A stretch of 64,000 bases of DNA from Haliea sp040221975 (GCA_040221975.1 JAVJWR010000033.1:124001-188000); one strand, 5' to 3'; counted from the stretch's first letter, positions 7,766 through 16,028 are shown. Notes: generated by a model from the sequence alone, not told the origin. Numbers and translations: made by a program.

Positions 7766-9012
7766 AGGACGAAGTCCAGGGTCAGGCTGATCACCGTCGC
7801 TTCGCCATTCCAGCCTGGGTGACTCTGGCGCAGCAGGGCGCCTTCCGGGACCGGGGCGTCGACCCGGTCGACCTGCAGTGTCAGTGCAGCCTTGTTGGCA
7901 AAGTCGTAGCGGGCGCCGAGCTGCCAGCTGCGCTGTTCGTAGAGAGCGCTGCGGAAAAGGAACTCCACCGGCTCAGGGAGTTCCAGGCCATGGTCCCGAC
8001 GGCTGGATTTACTGTCGGCAGTGACATAGCCGATAAACGGGGTGATCGCGCCGAAACGGTAGCCCGCGAGGGCGTACACGGAATAGCCGTCAGCGAGACC
8101 CAGGCTTTCTGCCTGGCGCCGGTTGTAGTGGAGCTCGGTCTGCAGCGGCCCCTGGGTCCAGGCCAGCGAGGTGCTCCAGTTGCGGATCCAGGTACCTTCC
8201 AGTGCGAGGTCTGCGGCGAGCCTGTCCGCCTCCGGCATGCCCAGCCCCGAGAGACCGGCCAGCAGCGGCTCCAGAGCGCCCGCTTCCCGCTGCAGGCGGA
8301 TGGCGGACACCCCGCTGCGAAGGCGCAGCTCGCCCCACTGTTGTTGCAGGTAGCCTCCGACTACCCTGGAATCCTTGAGTGAGTAACGCTGCTGATCGCG
8401 GTCTGCTATTTTTTCCCCGGCTAACCCCGCATAGGCCTTGGCGGTCAGAATGCCTCCTGCGGCCTCGGTATTGGTGGTGAAGTCGGCGCCCTCGATCCAG
8501 GTGAGCTCCAGTAGCCCGTAGTGCTCAATGGGACGTCGCGCCGGCAGGTAGGTGAAGCCGACATTGCGAGTATCTGAATCCAGGTAGCTGTCGACACCGA
8601 TGCGGCCGAGCCGCAGGCTGCTGTGGGGGCCGGGGGCGTAACCGATGTAGGCCCAGCTGATGGTCGGGGTGGCCTCCTCGCGATAGTCGTACTTGCTGAT
8701 GGCCTGCAGCACCAGCTCCCAGCGCGAGGAGGGCCGGTAACTGACCTGGGCACCGAGTATGGTGTCGGGCAACGCGCTGAAGCCGCCGCGGGCGCCGTCC
8801 GGTTGTGACAGGTTGCGCACGAACTCGACGTCACGATTATCATTGTAGGCAAGGCTCAGGGTACCAAAGGCGGCTACCGACACGTGCTCCGGCAGCCAGC
8901 CGCCGGGTGTGCCGCCTGCGCCCACCACCGGGGCGCAGGGCAGTGCCGCTACCACCAGTCCGAAAACTGTCGAGCGGAAGTGAATTCCAGGGGACCATGT
9001 CCTCAAAATCAC
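7762..9012 (-). CDS. Outer-membrane porin-like beta-barrel protein
   Basis: This is a roughly 416-residue protein when started at the GTG at 9012, which has an AGAGGG Shine-Dalgarno. An in-frame ATG at 9111 would put about 33 basic residues before the signal peptide and lie across the hsp20 promoter, so GTG is preferred. A signal peptide (FGLVVAALPCAPVVGAGG) is followed by alternating beta strands (SWAYIGYAPGPHSSLRLGRIGVDSYLD, YALAGYRFGAITPFIGYV) and a C-terminal 'LTLDFVL' strand. The 'SLRLGRIG' segment is typical of porins found beside PstS-like and GGDEF genes. It is the first gene of a three-gene operon. Channel specificity is unknown. Confidence 0.75.
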   Translation of the reverse strand: MILRTWSPGIHFRSTVFGLVVAALPCAPVVGAGGTPGGWLPEHVSVAAFGTLSLAYNDNRDVEFVRNLSQPDGARGGFSALPDTILGAQVSYRPSSRWELVLQAISKYDYREEATPTISWAYIGYAPGPHSSLRLGRIGVDSYLDSDTRNVGFTYLPARRPIEHYGLLELTWIEGADFTTNTEAAGGILTAKAYAGLAGEKIADRDQQRYSLKDSRVVGGYLQQQWGELRLRSGVSAIRLQREAGALEPLLAGLSGLGMPEADRLAADLALEGTWIRNWSTSLAWTQGPLQTELHYNRRQAESLGLADGYSVYALAGYRFGAITPFIGYVTADSKSSRRDHGLELPEPVEFLFRSALYEQRSWQLGARYDFANKAALTLQVDRVDAPVPEGALLRQSHPGWNGEATVISLTLDFVL

Positions 9013-9138
9013 TTTCAGTGCCCTCTTGCGGATGTCTGTCGGCCTGGTCTGTGTTGAGCTTCTGCGGGTGGCGAGAGCATTGCATAAACGAATCGATATG
9101 GCCAGTTGCAAGCGCGTTTATGGCGCGGCTGGTCCGGG

Positions 9139-9166
9139 CTTGAATTTGTTCGGGAATACCCTATAT
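9139..9166 (+). promoter_or_regulatory. Sigma-32 heat-shock promoter for hsp20
   Basis: CTTGAA at 9139-9144 and CCCTATAT at 9159-9166 are separated by 14 bases. This matches the RpoH consensus (CTTGAAA, 11-16 bases, CCCCATNT) with one mismatch in the -10 element. The predicted start is about 9173, some 37 bases before the Hsp20 ATG. No other gene lies downstream on this strand, so the link to hsp20 is direct. Confidence 0.75.
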
Positions 9167-9209
9167 ACAGATGCATTGGGACTAACCGCAATTGCAAAGG
9201 AGGTGTCGG

Positions 9210-9635
9210 ATGTCTCTGATTCAACGCAACAACCCGTTTGATCTGGATCGGTTTTTTGATAATTTCCTCGCGCCGCCCAGCAGCAACAACGAAATGGGCT
9301 CGTTCTTTGCCCCGCGGGTGGATATCCGCGACAAGGACGACCACTATGAAATCACCGCTGAGCTGCCCGGTGTGAACAAGGAGGATATTCACGTTCACGT
9401 CAAGGACGGCGTGCTGACCCTGGAAGCGGAATCGAGCCAGACCCAGCAGGAGGAAAAAGAGGGCAGGGTGATCCGCCAGGAGCGGCGCTACGGCCGTTAC
9501 CTGAGGAGCTTTGACCTTGGGGGCGATGTCCACGACGACGATATCAATGCCGCCTTCAAGGACGGCGTGTTGACGCTGACAGCACCGAAGGTGAAACAGG
9601 AGGAGCCCCAGCCCCGGCGCATCGAGATCCAGTAG
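9210..9635 (+). CDS. Hsp20/alpha-crystallin small heat-shock protein
   Basis: This is a 141-residue ATP-independent holdase. The ATG at 9210 has a near-perfect AAGGAGG Shine-Dalgarno seven bases upstream. A short N-terminal segment (FDLDRFFDNFL) precedes the alpha-crystallin domain, about residues 40-130, with the hallmark strands PRVDIRDKDDHYEITAELPG, GVLTLEAE and, near the end, AAFKDGVLTLTAPK (the conserved A-x-x-x-n-GvL motif). The C-terminal tail 'RRIEIQ' contains the I-x-I anchor for oligomer assembly. Regulation by heat through sigma-32 is supported by the promoter at 9139-9166. Confidence 0.96.
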   Translation: MSLIQRNNPFDLDRFFDNFLAPPSSNNEMGSFFAPRVDIRDKDDHYEITAELPGVNKEDIHVHVKDGVLTLEAESSQTQQEEKEGRVIRQERRYGRYLRSFDLGGDVHDDDINAAFKDGVLTLTAPKVKQEEPQPRRIEIQ

Positions 9636-9643
9636 GGGTAATC

Positions 9644-9700
9644 GGGGGCCGGTCTCGCCCGCCAACATTCGCGAAACGTTACGGGGCGAGACCTGGCCCC
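9644..9700. repeat. Long inverted repeat between hsp20 and chaN
   Basis: GGGGCC-GGTCTCGCCC (ending at 9660) pairs with GGGCGAGACC-TGGCCCC (9684-9700) around a 23-base loop, with one small irregularity. It spans the convergent gap and enters the last codons of the ChaN gene. There is no T-run on either side, so it is not a classical terminator. It may act as a stable 3' hairpin for both mRNAs. Confidence 0.6.
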
Positions 9701-10641
9701 GGCTGGATGCCGGCGCAGGGGTCGCCCCGGTCGTGGGCGGGGGTGAATATCGAGTAGTCACTCCAGGCGGGCTGCGCAGTGGCATAGGCCGCAGGCTGCA
9801 GCCGGTCGGCGGCGACTTCGGTCATGGCGATGGACACGACCTTCGCCTCTGGCTTCAGTCTCCGCAGAAACAGCGGCACGCCCCAGTCGTGCCGCGCATG
9901 GCCATTGCCGGTAATGACCACCGCACGCCGGCCGCTGCTGGCGAGTCGCCAGGCCATGTAGGCATCGCGGGCAATCTGCACGTCCACCATGGCAGCCAGG
10001 TGCTCTGGGGGCATGCGGCCACAGTGCGAATCGGCCATCAGTGCCTGCATCTCCAACCGCTGTTCACGGCTGAACGGGGTGTCAGCCTGCAATTGTTCGA
10101 TCACGTCGGCGCCGAGGGCCGCCTCCAGGCCGCCGCTGAGCACGGCGCGCACGGTGGCGGCGGGAAACATCAGGTCCAGCGGACGCCAGCCGCGGGCCAG
10201 CACTGCGGCGAACACCGGTTGGTACAGTGCCCAGTCCGGCCAGCCCCACTGCTCCCAGTCCAGCGCTGCAGCCAGTCCCGAGGTCCCCTCGGGCGCCGCC
10301 TGCAGCCAGGCTTCCAGTGCCGCTGCCTGATCGCTGTTTATCTGTTCGAAGCCCGCCACCGCAGTGCCCTGCCAGGGCAGTGAGGCGATAATTCTTGCCT
10401 GCAGTTGATGATGCGAGGGGTTGTCGTGGTTCTCGCCGAGGAGCACAAAGTCAGCCTCCGCCAGCGCCTGCTGCAACTCGTCGATGCCGATAAAGCGCTG
10501 CGCCCCGGTGGACCACACCTGGTTCAGCAAGGGGTGTGCGGGGGCTTCCACTGCGCTCCTCTGTTGCGGGTCCACGCAGCCAGCCACCAGGCAGCTCAGG
10601 AGGAGTAGCCAGAGGGTGGCGGGGCGGAGCAATGCAGTCAT
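9679..10641 (-). CDS. ChaN-family (DUF399) lipoprotein
   Basis: The 320-residue protein carries a lipoprotein signal (LLLLSCLVAGC, lipobox VAGC). The ChaN pattern is clear: FVLLGENHDNPSHHQLQ near residue 70, VAGFEQINSDQ, and 'AVVITGNGHARHDWGVP' near residue 245. ChaN-like proteins are periplasmic, some bind haem as dimers, and they have been linked to iron uptake. The fold also resembles the EreA/TraB group of proteins with two Glu/His motifs. A TonB-dependent receptor lies about 9 kb away and nothing else here is iron-related, so the role remains open. Confidence 0.85.
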   Translation of the reverse strand: MTALLRPATLWLLLLSCLVAGCVDPQQRSAVEAPAHPLLNQVWSTGAQRFIGIDELQQALAEADFVLLGENHDNPSHHQLQARIIASLPWQGTAVAGFEQINSDQAAALEAWLQAAPEGTSGLAAALDWEQWGWPDWALYQPVFAAVLARGWRPLDLMFPAATVRAVLSGGLEAALGADVIEQLQADTPFSREQRLEMQALMADSHCGRMPPEHLAAMVDVQIARDAYMAWRLASSGRRAVVITGNGHARHDWGVPLFLRRLKPEAKVVSIAMTEVAADRLQPAAYATAQPAWSDYSIFTPAHDRGDPCAGIQPGPGLAP

Positions 10642-10733
10642 GTGGCGTCGAGTCCCGAGGGCGGCGTCGGTATTGTAACCAATCCCGGGCGGCTCCCCCA
10701 GGCGCGCTGTAGTAGCCAGCAGTCACGGCGATG

Positions 10734-10749
10734 TGGCAGAATGGTTGCA
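10734..10749 (+). promoter_or_regulatory. Possible sigma-54 promoter before the P450 gene
   Basis: TGGCAG-N5-TTGCA places GG (10735-10736) and GC (10747-10748) exactly 10 bases apart, as RpoN -24/-12 elements require. The predicted start, about 10760, would leave only a nine-base leader before the ATG at 10769. There is no obvious Shine-Dalgarno in the gap, and no sigma-54 activator gene is adjacent. Treat it as a candidate only. Confidence 0.3.
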
Positions 10750-10768
10750 AGCTAACGAGTATTAGTTT

Positions 10769-12127
10769 ATGGCCACAGACACTGCTTACACTCTCGCCCC
10801 CGACTGCACGGAGCTGGCGCACCTGCCGGGGGAGTTCGGCTGGCCCCTGCTGGGAATAACGCCGGAACTGCTGCGCGACCAGTTGGGTCTGGCGCGGCGC
10901 TTTTATCGCCAGTACGGCCCCGTGTCGCGTATCCAGATGGCGCGCCAGCGCGGGGTGCTGGCGCTGGGCCCGGATCACGCCCAGACCATCCTGCTGGACA
11001 AGGACCAGAACTTTTCCGCCAAGATGGGCTACCAGTGGTCTCTCACGCCCTTTTTTGGCGACCACTATCTGTTGGGGAACGATTTCGACGAGCACAAGTT
11101 CCAGCGCCGGATCATGCAGACCGGGTTCAAAACGGCTGCCATGCGTGGCTATGTGGAGCTGATGAACCCCATTCTGGAACAGGGCATGGCGCAGTGGGAC
11201 CAGTTGCCGGAGTTTCGCTTCTTTCCGCGGATCAAGGAGCTGCTGCTGGCGATGGCGCTCAAGGTATTCTACGGCGTAGACGGCGGCAGCGCGGTGGCGG
11301 GGGAGCTTTCGCGGGCGTTCACCGACATCACCGAGGGCATGCTGGGTCTGTTCCATGTCGACCTGCCCGGGTTCCGCTTCCGTCGCGGCCAGCGTGGCAA
11401 GCGCCTGATCGAGGCCTACCTGTCTGACCTGTTACCCGCGGCCCGGCAGGAGGAGCGCCGGGACATGCTCGCCTACATGGCCAAGGAAACCAGGCCCGAT
11501 GGCGAACTGTTCTCGGACCGGGAATTGCTGGACCACGCCAACTTCCTCCTGTTCGCGGCCCACGATACGACCACCAGTACCCTGACCCACATGATGTACT
11601 ACCTGGCGCGGTATCCCGAGTGGCAACAGCGTATTCGCGAGGAGGGCCGCGCGGTCAATGCCAGCGGCCCGCTGGGCTACGACGATCTGCCGGCGCTGCC
11701 ACTGCTGGAGGCGGCGTTCTTCGAGTCGCAGCGCCTGCATCCCTCGGTAGGCGTGATGGCCAGGCGCACGATCCGCGACTGCAAGCTGGGTGATGTCGAC
11801 ATCCTGGCCAATACTCTCGTGTTCCAGTTCCCCATGTTCACCAACCGTATGGAGGAGTACTGGCGCGATCCGGACAGCTTCGACCCCGATCGGTTCCTGC
11901 CGCCGCGGCAGGAGCAGAAGGGGCATCCCTTCGCCTTCATGCCGTTCGGCGGCGGTGCCCACAAGTGCATCGGCATGCACTTTGGCAACATGCAGGCGCG
12001 GTTGTTCAGCCACCTGTTCCTGCAGCGTTATGAAATCAGCCTGCCGCCGGGACATCGGGCCAGCTTCCAGTCGGTACCCCTGCCAAAGCTGCGGGATGAC
12101 CTGCCCCTGCGGCTGCGCCGCTTGTAG
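10769..12127 (+). CDS. Cytochrome P450 monooxygenase
   Basis: The 452-residue protein is soluble, with no N-terminal membrane anchor. All P450 landmarks are present: the I-helix oxygen motif AAHDTTTSTL (Ala-Ala variant of A/G-G-x-D-T), the K-helix ExxR as ESQR, the PERF-type region 'DPDRFLPP', and the haem loop FGGGAHKCIG with cysteine ligand Cys400. The organisation resembles the bacterial relatives of CYP51/CYP120/CYP26 that oxidise sterols, retinoids or fatty chains. No ferredoxin or ferredoxin reductase gene is adjacent, so electron partners must come from elsewhere. The substrate is unknown. Confidence 0.95.
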   Translation: MATDTAYTLAPDCTELAHLPGEFGWPLLGITPELLRDQLGLARRFYRQYGPVSRIQMARQRGVLALGPDHAQTILLDKDQNFSAKMGYQWSLTPFFGDHYLLGNDFDEHKFQRRIMQTGFKTAAMRGYVELMNPILEQGMAQWDQLPEFRFFPRIKELLLAMALKVFYGVDGGSAVAGELSRAFTDITEGMLGLFHVDLPGFRFRRGQRGKRLIEAYLSDLLPAARQEERRDMLAYMAKETRPDGELFSDRELLDHANFLLFAAHDTTTSTLTHMMYYLARYPEWQQRIREEGRAVNASGPLGYDDLPALPLLEAAFFESQRLHPSVGVMARRTIRDCKLGDVDILANTLVFQFPMFTNRMEEYWRDPDSFDPDRFLPPRQEQKGHPFAFMPFGGGAHKCIGMHFGNMQARLFSHLFLQRYEISLPPGHRASFQSVPLPKLRDDLPLRLRRL

Positions 12128-12250
12128 AGGCCGGCAGGACAAGCCGCCGGGCTTGCAAATTGCGCCGCAGCGTATCACCCTAGCGCTCTGTGAATGGCTG
12201 CCGCGTGCCGCGGCGGTCGCCCTGGGGTCACAGTCAGTGAGGTTTGCCCT

Positions 12251-14170
12251 GTGCGGTTTCGGGTAGTCTGTTTGCTCCTGTTGGCTCACGCTGTAATGCC
12301 GGCCTTGTCCCTGCAGGCGGCAGAGTTGCCCCTGGCCCGCGAGGGCTATAGCAGCGCGATCCGCGCCATTGATCGCGGCCAGTGGACGGAATACCAGCAG
12401 CTGCGTCCGGGGCTGGAAGAGTATCCGCTGGCCATCTATCTCGACTACTTCGAACTCAGTCGCAAAACCCGGCAGGTGCGCCCGGGTGACGCCAATCTGT
12501 TTCTGCAGCGTAGCCAGGGCTCGCCGCTGCCCAACCGCTTTCTCGACGGCTACCTGTCGCAGGCAGGCAGGGACGGTCGCTGGCGCGATTTTCTCGCGGT
12601 GATGCCCACCGAGCCCAACAGTATTGACCTGAAGTGCTACTATTTCCGCGCCCGCCTGGCCGAGGGCGATCCGCTGGCGGCCTGGGAGGGTGCCGAGCGT
12701 CTGTGGGTGCATGGCGAGTCGCGACCCAAGGCCTGTGATCCACTGTTTGCGGCCTGGCAGAGAGCGGGGCAACTCAGTGACGACATTGTCTGGGCGCGCC
12801 TGCTCAAGGCCTTCGAGGCGCGCCAGCGCTCGCTGATGAACTATGTTGCCCGCAAGGGTAGCGACAGTCTGCGTCCCTGGTCAGAGCGCTTGCTGGAGGT
12901 GTACAGCAGCCCCGATCGAATGCGCGGCCTGGTCCCGGCGGTGGACGACCCCCGTGCCGCGGATATCGTCGCCTACGGCAGTGCCTACTTCGCCCGCTAC
13001 AAGCCGGTCCCGGCCCTGCAGCAGTGGCTGCACTACGCGGGACAAATGCACTTCAGCGAGCCGCAGCGGGCTCTGGCGGAGAAAGCCCTGGTGCTGCGCA
13101 GCCTGTTCGCCAGGTCCGAGGACAACCTGCCCTGGGTGGAGCAGGCACTGGCTCGCCTCGGCGATGACAGCCTGGTGGAAATTCGCCTGCGCTGGGCCCT
13201 GCAGGAGCAGGACTGGACGGCGCTCGCGGCCAATCTGCAGAAGCTTTCGCTGGAGGCCCGTGGGGATCCTGGCTGGCGTTACTGGCAGGCCGTGGTGCAC
13301 GAGCGCGCCGGCGAACGTGAGCTGGCGCAGGCCTTGTTGCGGGATGTGGCCAGGGAACGCGATTACTACGGATTTCTGGCTGCGGAGCGGCTGGGGCAGC
13401 CGCCTGCGTTCAACCATCAGGTCACTGTGCTGGCACCGGAGCGGGCGGAGCCGCTGCGACAGCTTCCGGTAGTGCGGCGCATACAGGAGCTGTACCATCA
13501 CGACGAGGAGAATCTGGCGCACTCGGAATGGTACCAGGTACTGCAAGTCACGACGCCGGCGGAGCAGCAGGAACTGGCGACGCTGGCTTCCAATCTCGGC
13601 TGGCACCGCATGGCCATCGACGCCGCCAACAAGGCCCAGGCCTGGGATGCCCTGGACCTGCGCTTTCCCACGCCCTACCAGGATACCTTCAGTCGTCACG
13701 CCAGCCAGCGCCAGGTGCCGGTTACCGAGCTGATGGCCATCGCCCGCCGCGAGAGCGCTTTCTATGCCGGCGCTCGCTCGCCGGTGGGTGCCCGCGGCCT
13801 GATGCAGATCATGCCGGCTACCGGCAAGCAGGTGGCGGCCCAGCTCAAGACCAGCCACAGCGACCAGGCGCTGTACGATGTCGAACACAATGTGCTGCTG
13901 GGCAGTGCCTATTACCGGCAGCTGCTGGATCGCTACGGTGGCAACCGGGTGCTGGCGATGGCGGCCTATAACGCCGGGCCGCACCGGGTCGACCGTTGGC
14001 GCAACAAACCGGAGCAGACCGTGCCGGTGGATGTCTGGATCGAGACCATCCCGTTTCGCGAGACCCGCAACTATGTCAAGGCCGTGCTCGCCTATAACCT
14101 GGTGTTCAAGTATCTGCTCGGGGAGGAGGGCACTCTCCTGACCGAGCAGGAGCGCAGGCTGACCTACTGA
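12251..14170 (+). CDS. slt: Soluble lytic murein transglycosylase (Slt70 type)
   Basis: This is a 639-residue periplasmic enzyme when started at the GTG at 12251, which places a signal peptide (VVCLLLLAHAVMPALSLQAAE) at the N-terminus; the longer in-frame start adds 19 non-signal residues. The N-terminal two thirds form the helical superhelix of the Slt70 doughnut. The catalytic domain has the Glu of RRESAFYAGARSPVGARGLMQ at about residue 501, then 'IMPATGKQVA' and 'AMAAYNAGPHRV'. It cleaves the MurNAc-GlcNAc bond to give 1,6-anhydro muropeptides. It is followed after seven bases by two transferase genes, probably in one transcript. Confidence 0.95.
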   Translation: MRFRVVCLLLLAHAVMPALSLQAAELPLAREGYSSAIRAIDRGQWTEYQQLRPGLEEYPLAIYLDYFELSRKTRQVRPGDANLFLQRSQGSPLPNRFLDGYLSQAGRDGRWRDFLAVMPTEPNSIDLKCYYFRARLAEGDPLAAWEGAERLWVHGESRPKACDPLFAAWQRAGQLSDDIVWARLLKAFEARQRSLMNYVARKGSDSLRPWSERLLEVYSSPDRMRGLVPAVDDPRAADIVAYGSAYFARYKPVPALQQWLHYAGQMHFSEPQRALAEKALVLRSLFARSEDNLPWVEQALARLGDDSLVEIRLRWALQEQDWTALAANLQKLSLEARGDPGWRYWQAVVHERAGERELAQALLRDVARERDYYGFLAAERLGQPPAFNHQVTVLAPERAEPLRQLPVVRRIQELYHHDEENLAHSEWYQVLQVTTPAEQQELATLASNLGWHRMAIDAANKAQAWDALDLRFPTPYQDTFSRHASQRQVPVTELMAIARRESAFYAGARSPVGARGLMQIMPATGKQVAAQLKTSHSDQALYDVEHNVLLGSAYYRQLLDRYGGNRVLAMAAYNAGPHRVDRWRNKPEQTVPVDVWIETIPFRETRNYVKAVLAYNLVFKYLLGEEGTLLTEQERRLTY

Positions 14171-14177
14171 GCATGCG

Positions 14178-14864
14178 ATGACCGGTCCCAGCCTGAGCTT
14201 TGTCATCCCGGTGCTGAACGAAGTGTTGCGCATCGGCCCCTTGCTGGCGGCACTGGAACGGGATTTTCCCGCCGCCCAGCGTATCGTGGTCGATGGTGGC
14301 AGCAGCGATGACACGGTGACCGCAGCCATGGCGGGTGCTACCCAGCTGTTGCTGGGGGAAGCGGGCCGGGCGGCGCAGATGAACCTGGGCGCTCGCGTCG
14401 CCAGTGGGGATTATCTGCTGTTCCTGCATGCCGACAGCCAGCCGCTGTTTGCCGCCGATGCCCTGGGGCGAGTGCTGCGGCTGGCGCCTCGCTGGGGCTT
14501 TTTCCCGCTGCGGCTGGACGGCCACAGGGCGGTGTTCCGGGTGCTTGAGTGGGCGATCAATCGGCGCTCACGCTGCAGTGGCATCGGTACCGGTGACCAG
14601 ATGCTGTTCCTGCGTCGAGACCTGTTTCTGGCCTGTGGGGGCTTTGCCTCCATCCCCCTGATGGAAGACGTGGAACTCAGCAAGCGCCTGCGCCGTCAGG
14701 TGTGGCCGCTGGTGCCGGAGCTGGAGGTGGAGACCTCGGCCCGACGCTGGGAGCAGCGGGGAGTGCTGCGCACGGTGCTGCAGATGTGGGGCCTGCGCCT
14801 GGCCTACACCCTCGGCGTGACCCCGGAACGACTGTGGCGGATCTACTATGGACCCCGTGGCTGA
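14178..14864 (+). CDS. Glycosyltransferase 2-like protein (TIGR04283 type)
   Basis: The 228-residue protein has a GT-A fold: SFVIPVLNEVLRIGPLL at the start, IVVDGGSSDDTV about residue 36, and 'LFLHADSQPL' as the DxD-like site. This matches the short family known as 'rSAM/selenodomain-associated transferase 2', linked in some organisms to arsenosugar-type biosynthesis. Its usual neighbour, transferase 1 (DUF2064), follows directly and overlaps it by 17 bases. No radical-SAM or selenium gene is near. The sugar donor and acceptor are unknown. Confidence 0.85.
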   Translation: MTGPSLSFVIPVLNEVLRIGPLLAALERDFPAAQRIVVDGGSSDDTVTAAMAGATQLLLGEAGRAAQMNLGARVASGDYLLFLHADSQPLFAADALGRVLRLAPRWGFFPLRLDGHRAVFRVLEWAINRRSRCSGIGTGDQMLFLRRDLFLACGGFASIPLMEDVELSKRLRRQVWPLVPELEVETSARRWEQRGVLRTVLQMWGLRLAYTLGVTPERLWRIYYGPRG

Positions 14865-15486
14865 GCGCGTCGTCCTGCAGCAGTTTGCCAAGGCTCCCGA
14901 GCCGGGTCGGGTGAAGACCCGCATGCTGTCACAGCTCTCCGCCGCCGAGGCCTGTGCCCTGCACTCGGAACTGGTGCTCTGGACCTGCGAAACCCTGTTC
15001 GAGTCCGCTCTCGGTGCGGTAGAACTGTGGGTTGCGGGCGATGCCGGTCACGCGTTGTTTCGGGACTGCACGTCCCTGGGGCAGCTTGTGTTGCGGCAGC
15101 AAGCCGGGGCTGATTTGGGTGAGCGCATGCGCCACGCCCTTAACGACGGCCTCGCCCGCGCCGACCGGGTGCTGCTGGTCGGCAGCGACTGCCCGGGACT
15201 CGGTGGCCGTTATTTGCAGCAGGCACTCGCAGCCCTGGACGCGGCAGACCTGGTGCTCGGTCCCGCGCTGGATGGCGGCTATGTGCTGATCGGCGCGAAA
15301 AGGCCGGTGGATGCGGTCTTTGACGGTGTTGACTGGGGCAGCTCAAGGGTGCTGGCGGAAACACTGGCGCGGGCACAGGCGGAGCGCCTTGCCGTGACCC
15401 GGTTGCAGCCGCTGCAGGATATTGATCGGCCGGGGGACCTGCCACACTGGCAGGCGCTGCGGCAGCAGGGCCGGGTCAGGCGGTAG
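14848..15486 (+). CDS. DUF2064 nucleotidyltransferase-like glycosyltransferase (TIGR04282 type)
   Basis: The 212-residue protein has a nucleotidyltransferase/GT-A pattern: FAKAPEPGRVKTRML near residue 10, LLVGSDCPGL about residue 110, and LGPALDGGYVLIGAK about residue 140. These are the signatures of 'rSAM/selenodomain-associated transferase 1'. The start codon lies inside the preceding glycosyltransferase gene, so the two are translationally coupled and probably act on the same product. Its end overlaps the convergent gene at 15476 by 11 bases. Confidence 0.85.
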   Translation: MDPVAERVVLQQFAKAPEPGRVKTRMLSQLSAAEACALHSELVLWTCETLFESALGAVELWVAGDAGHALFRDCTSLGQLVLRQQAGADLGERMRHALNDGLARADRVLLVGSDCPGLGGRYLQQALAALDAADLVLGPALDGGYVLIGAKRPVDAVFDGVDWGSSRVLAETLARAQAERLAVTRLQPLQDIDRPGDLPHWQALRQQGRVRR

Positions 15487-15871
15487 CGCTGGCGACTGCT
15501 TCCTGTGCCGGAGTGTCTGTGTCGACACGTGAGCGCTGATACAGCAGCCAGGCGATCGCGGTGCAGTAGCTCAGGTTGGTCTGCAGCTCGCTGTCCGGGT
15601 CGCTGAGGAAAGCGCGCTGGCTGGCCAGCCCCCGCACCCGGCTGGCCATGTCTGGCCGGAACGCCAGATAGCGGTCCCAGATGTCCCGATGCTGTGCGGC
15701 GGTGATATGAAACAGGCCGAGGCCCGTGTTGCGGGCCGAGAACAGCCCCAGTTCCGGTGCGGAGACCGCTGACTGCAGCAGGAAATCCTCACTGGCGGGG
15801 GTCCAGACACCCAGGTACTTGAGGGTCGGTCGGATGACCTGCTCCCTCAGATGGTCCGCGGTGACATACAT
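15476..15871 (-). CDS. Phage-like protein of unknown function
   Basis: This 131-residue protein is probably cytoplasmic (no signal or membrane segment). The start is supported by an AGGAG nine bases before the ATG. The arrangement 'VIRPTLKYLGVWTPASEDFLLQS', then 'GLGLFHITAAQHRDIWDRYL', recalls a small protein of tailed phages of marine bacteria in which a QESxL...GLFQMEPATHxDIW pattern is common. The phage versions suggest a lysozyme- or virion-related fold. Here the expected Gln-Glu-Ser is SAVSAPELG, so the putative active residues look altered. No other phage gene is nearby. A promoter lies about 130 bases upstream in an AT-rich patch. Confidence 0.55.
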   Translation of the reverse strand: MYVTADHLREQVIRPTLKYLGVWTPASEDFLLQSAVSAPELGLFSARNTGLGLFHITAAQHRDIWDRYLAFRPDMASRVRGLASQRAFLSDPDSELQTNLSYCTAIAWLLYQRSRVDTDTPAQEAVASATA

Positions 15872-16000
15872 AGGCCGTCTCTCCTGATGATCCGCGCGGC
15901 GGGGGTTGTTCTTGTCTGCACCCGGCTATTGCTCCCGGTACCGGCAGTTTCCTCACTCGCACGTCATTTTTAGCACAGGAAATCAATAAAGCCAATAAAA

Positions 16001-16028
16001 ATAATAGCTTGCAGCGTACTATTTACAA
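16001..16028 (-). promoter_or_regulatory. Promoter of the phage-like gene in an AT-rich gap
   Basis: Read on the minus strand, TTGTAA (16028-16023) and TATTAT (16006-16001) are 16 bases apart, a reasonable sigma-70 match. Transcription would start about 15994, giving a leader of roughly 120 bases. The 277-base gap 15872-16148 is distinctly AT-rich compared with its surroundings and holds no supported gene. Confidence 0.5.
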
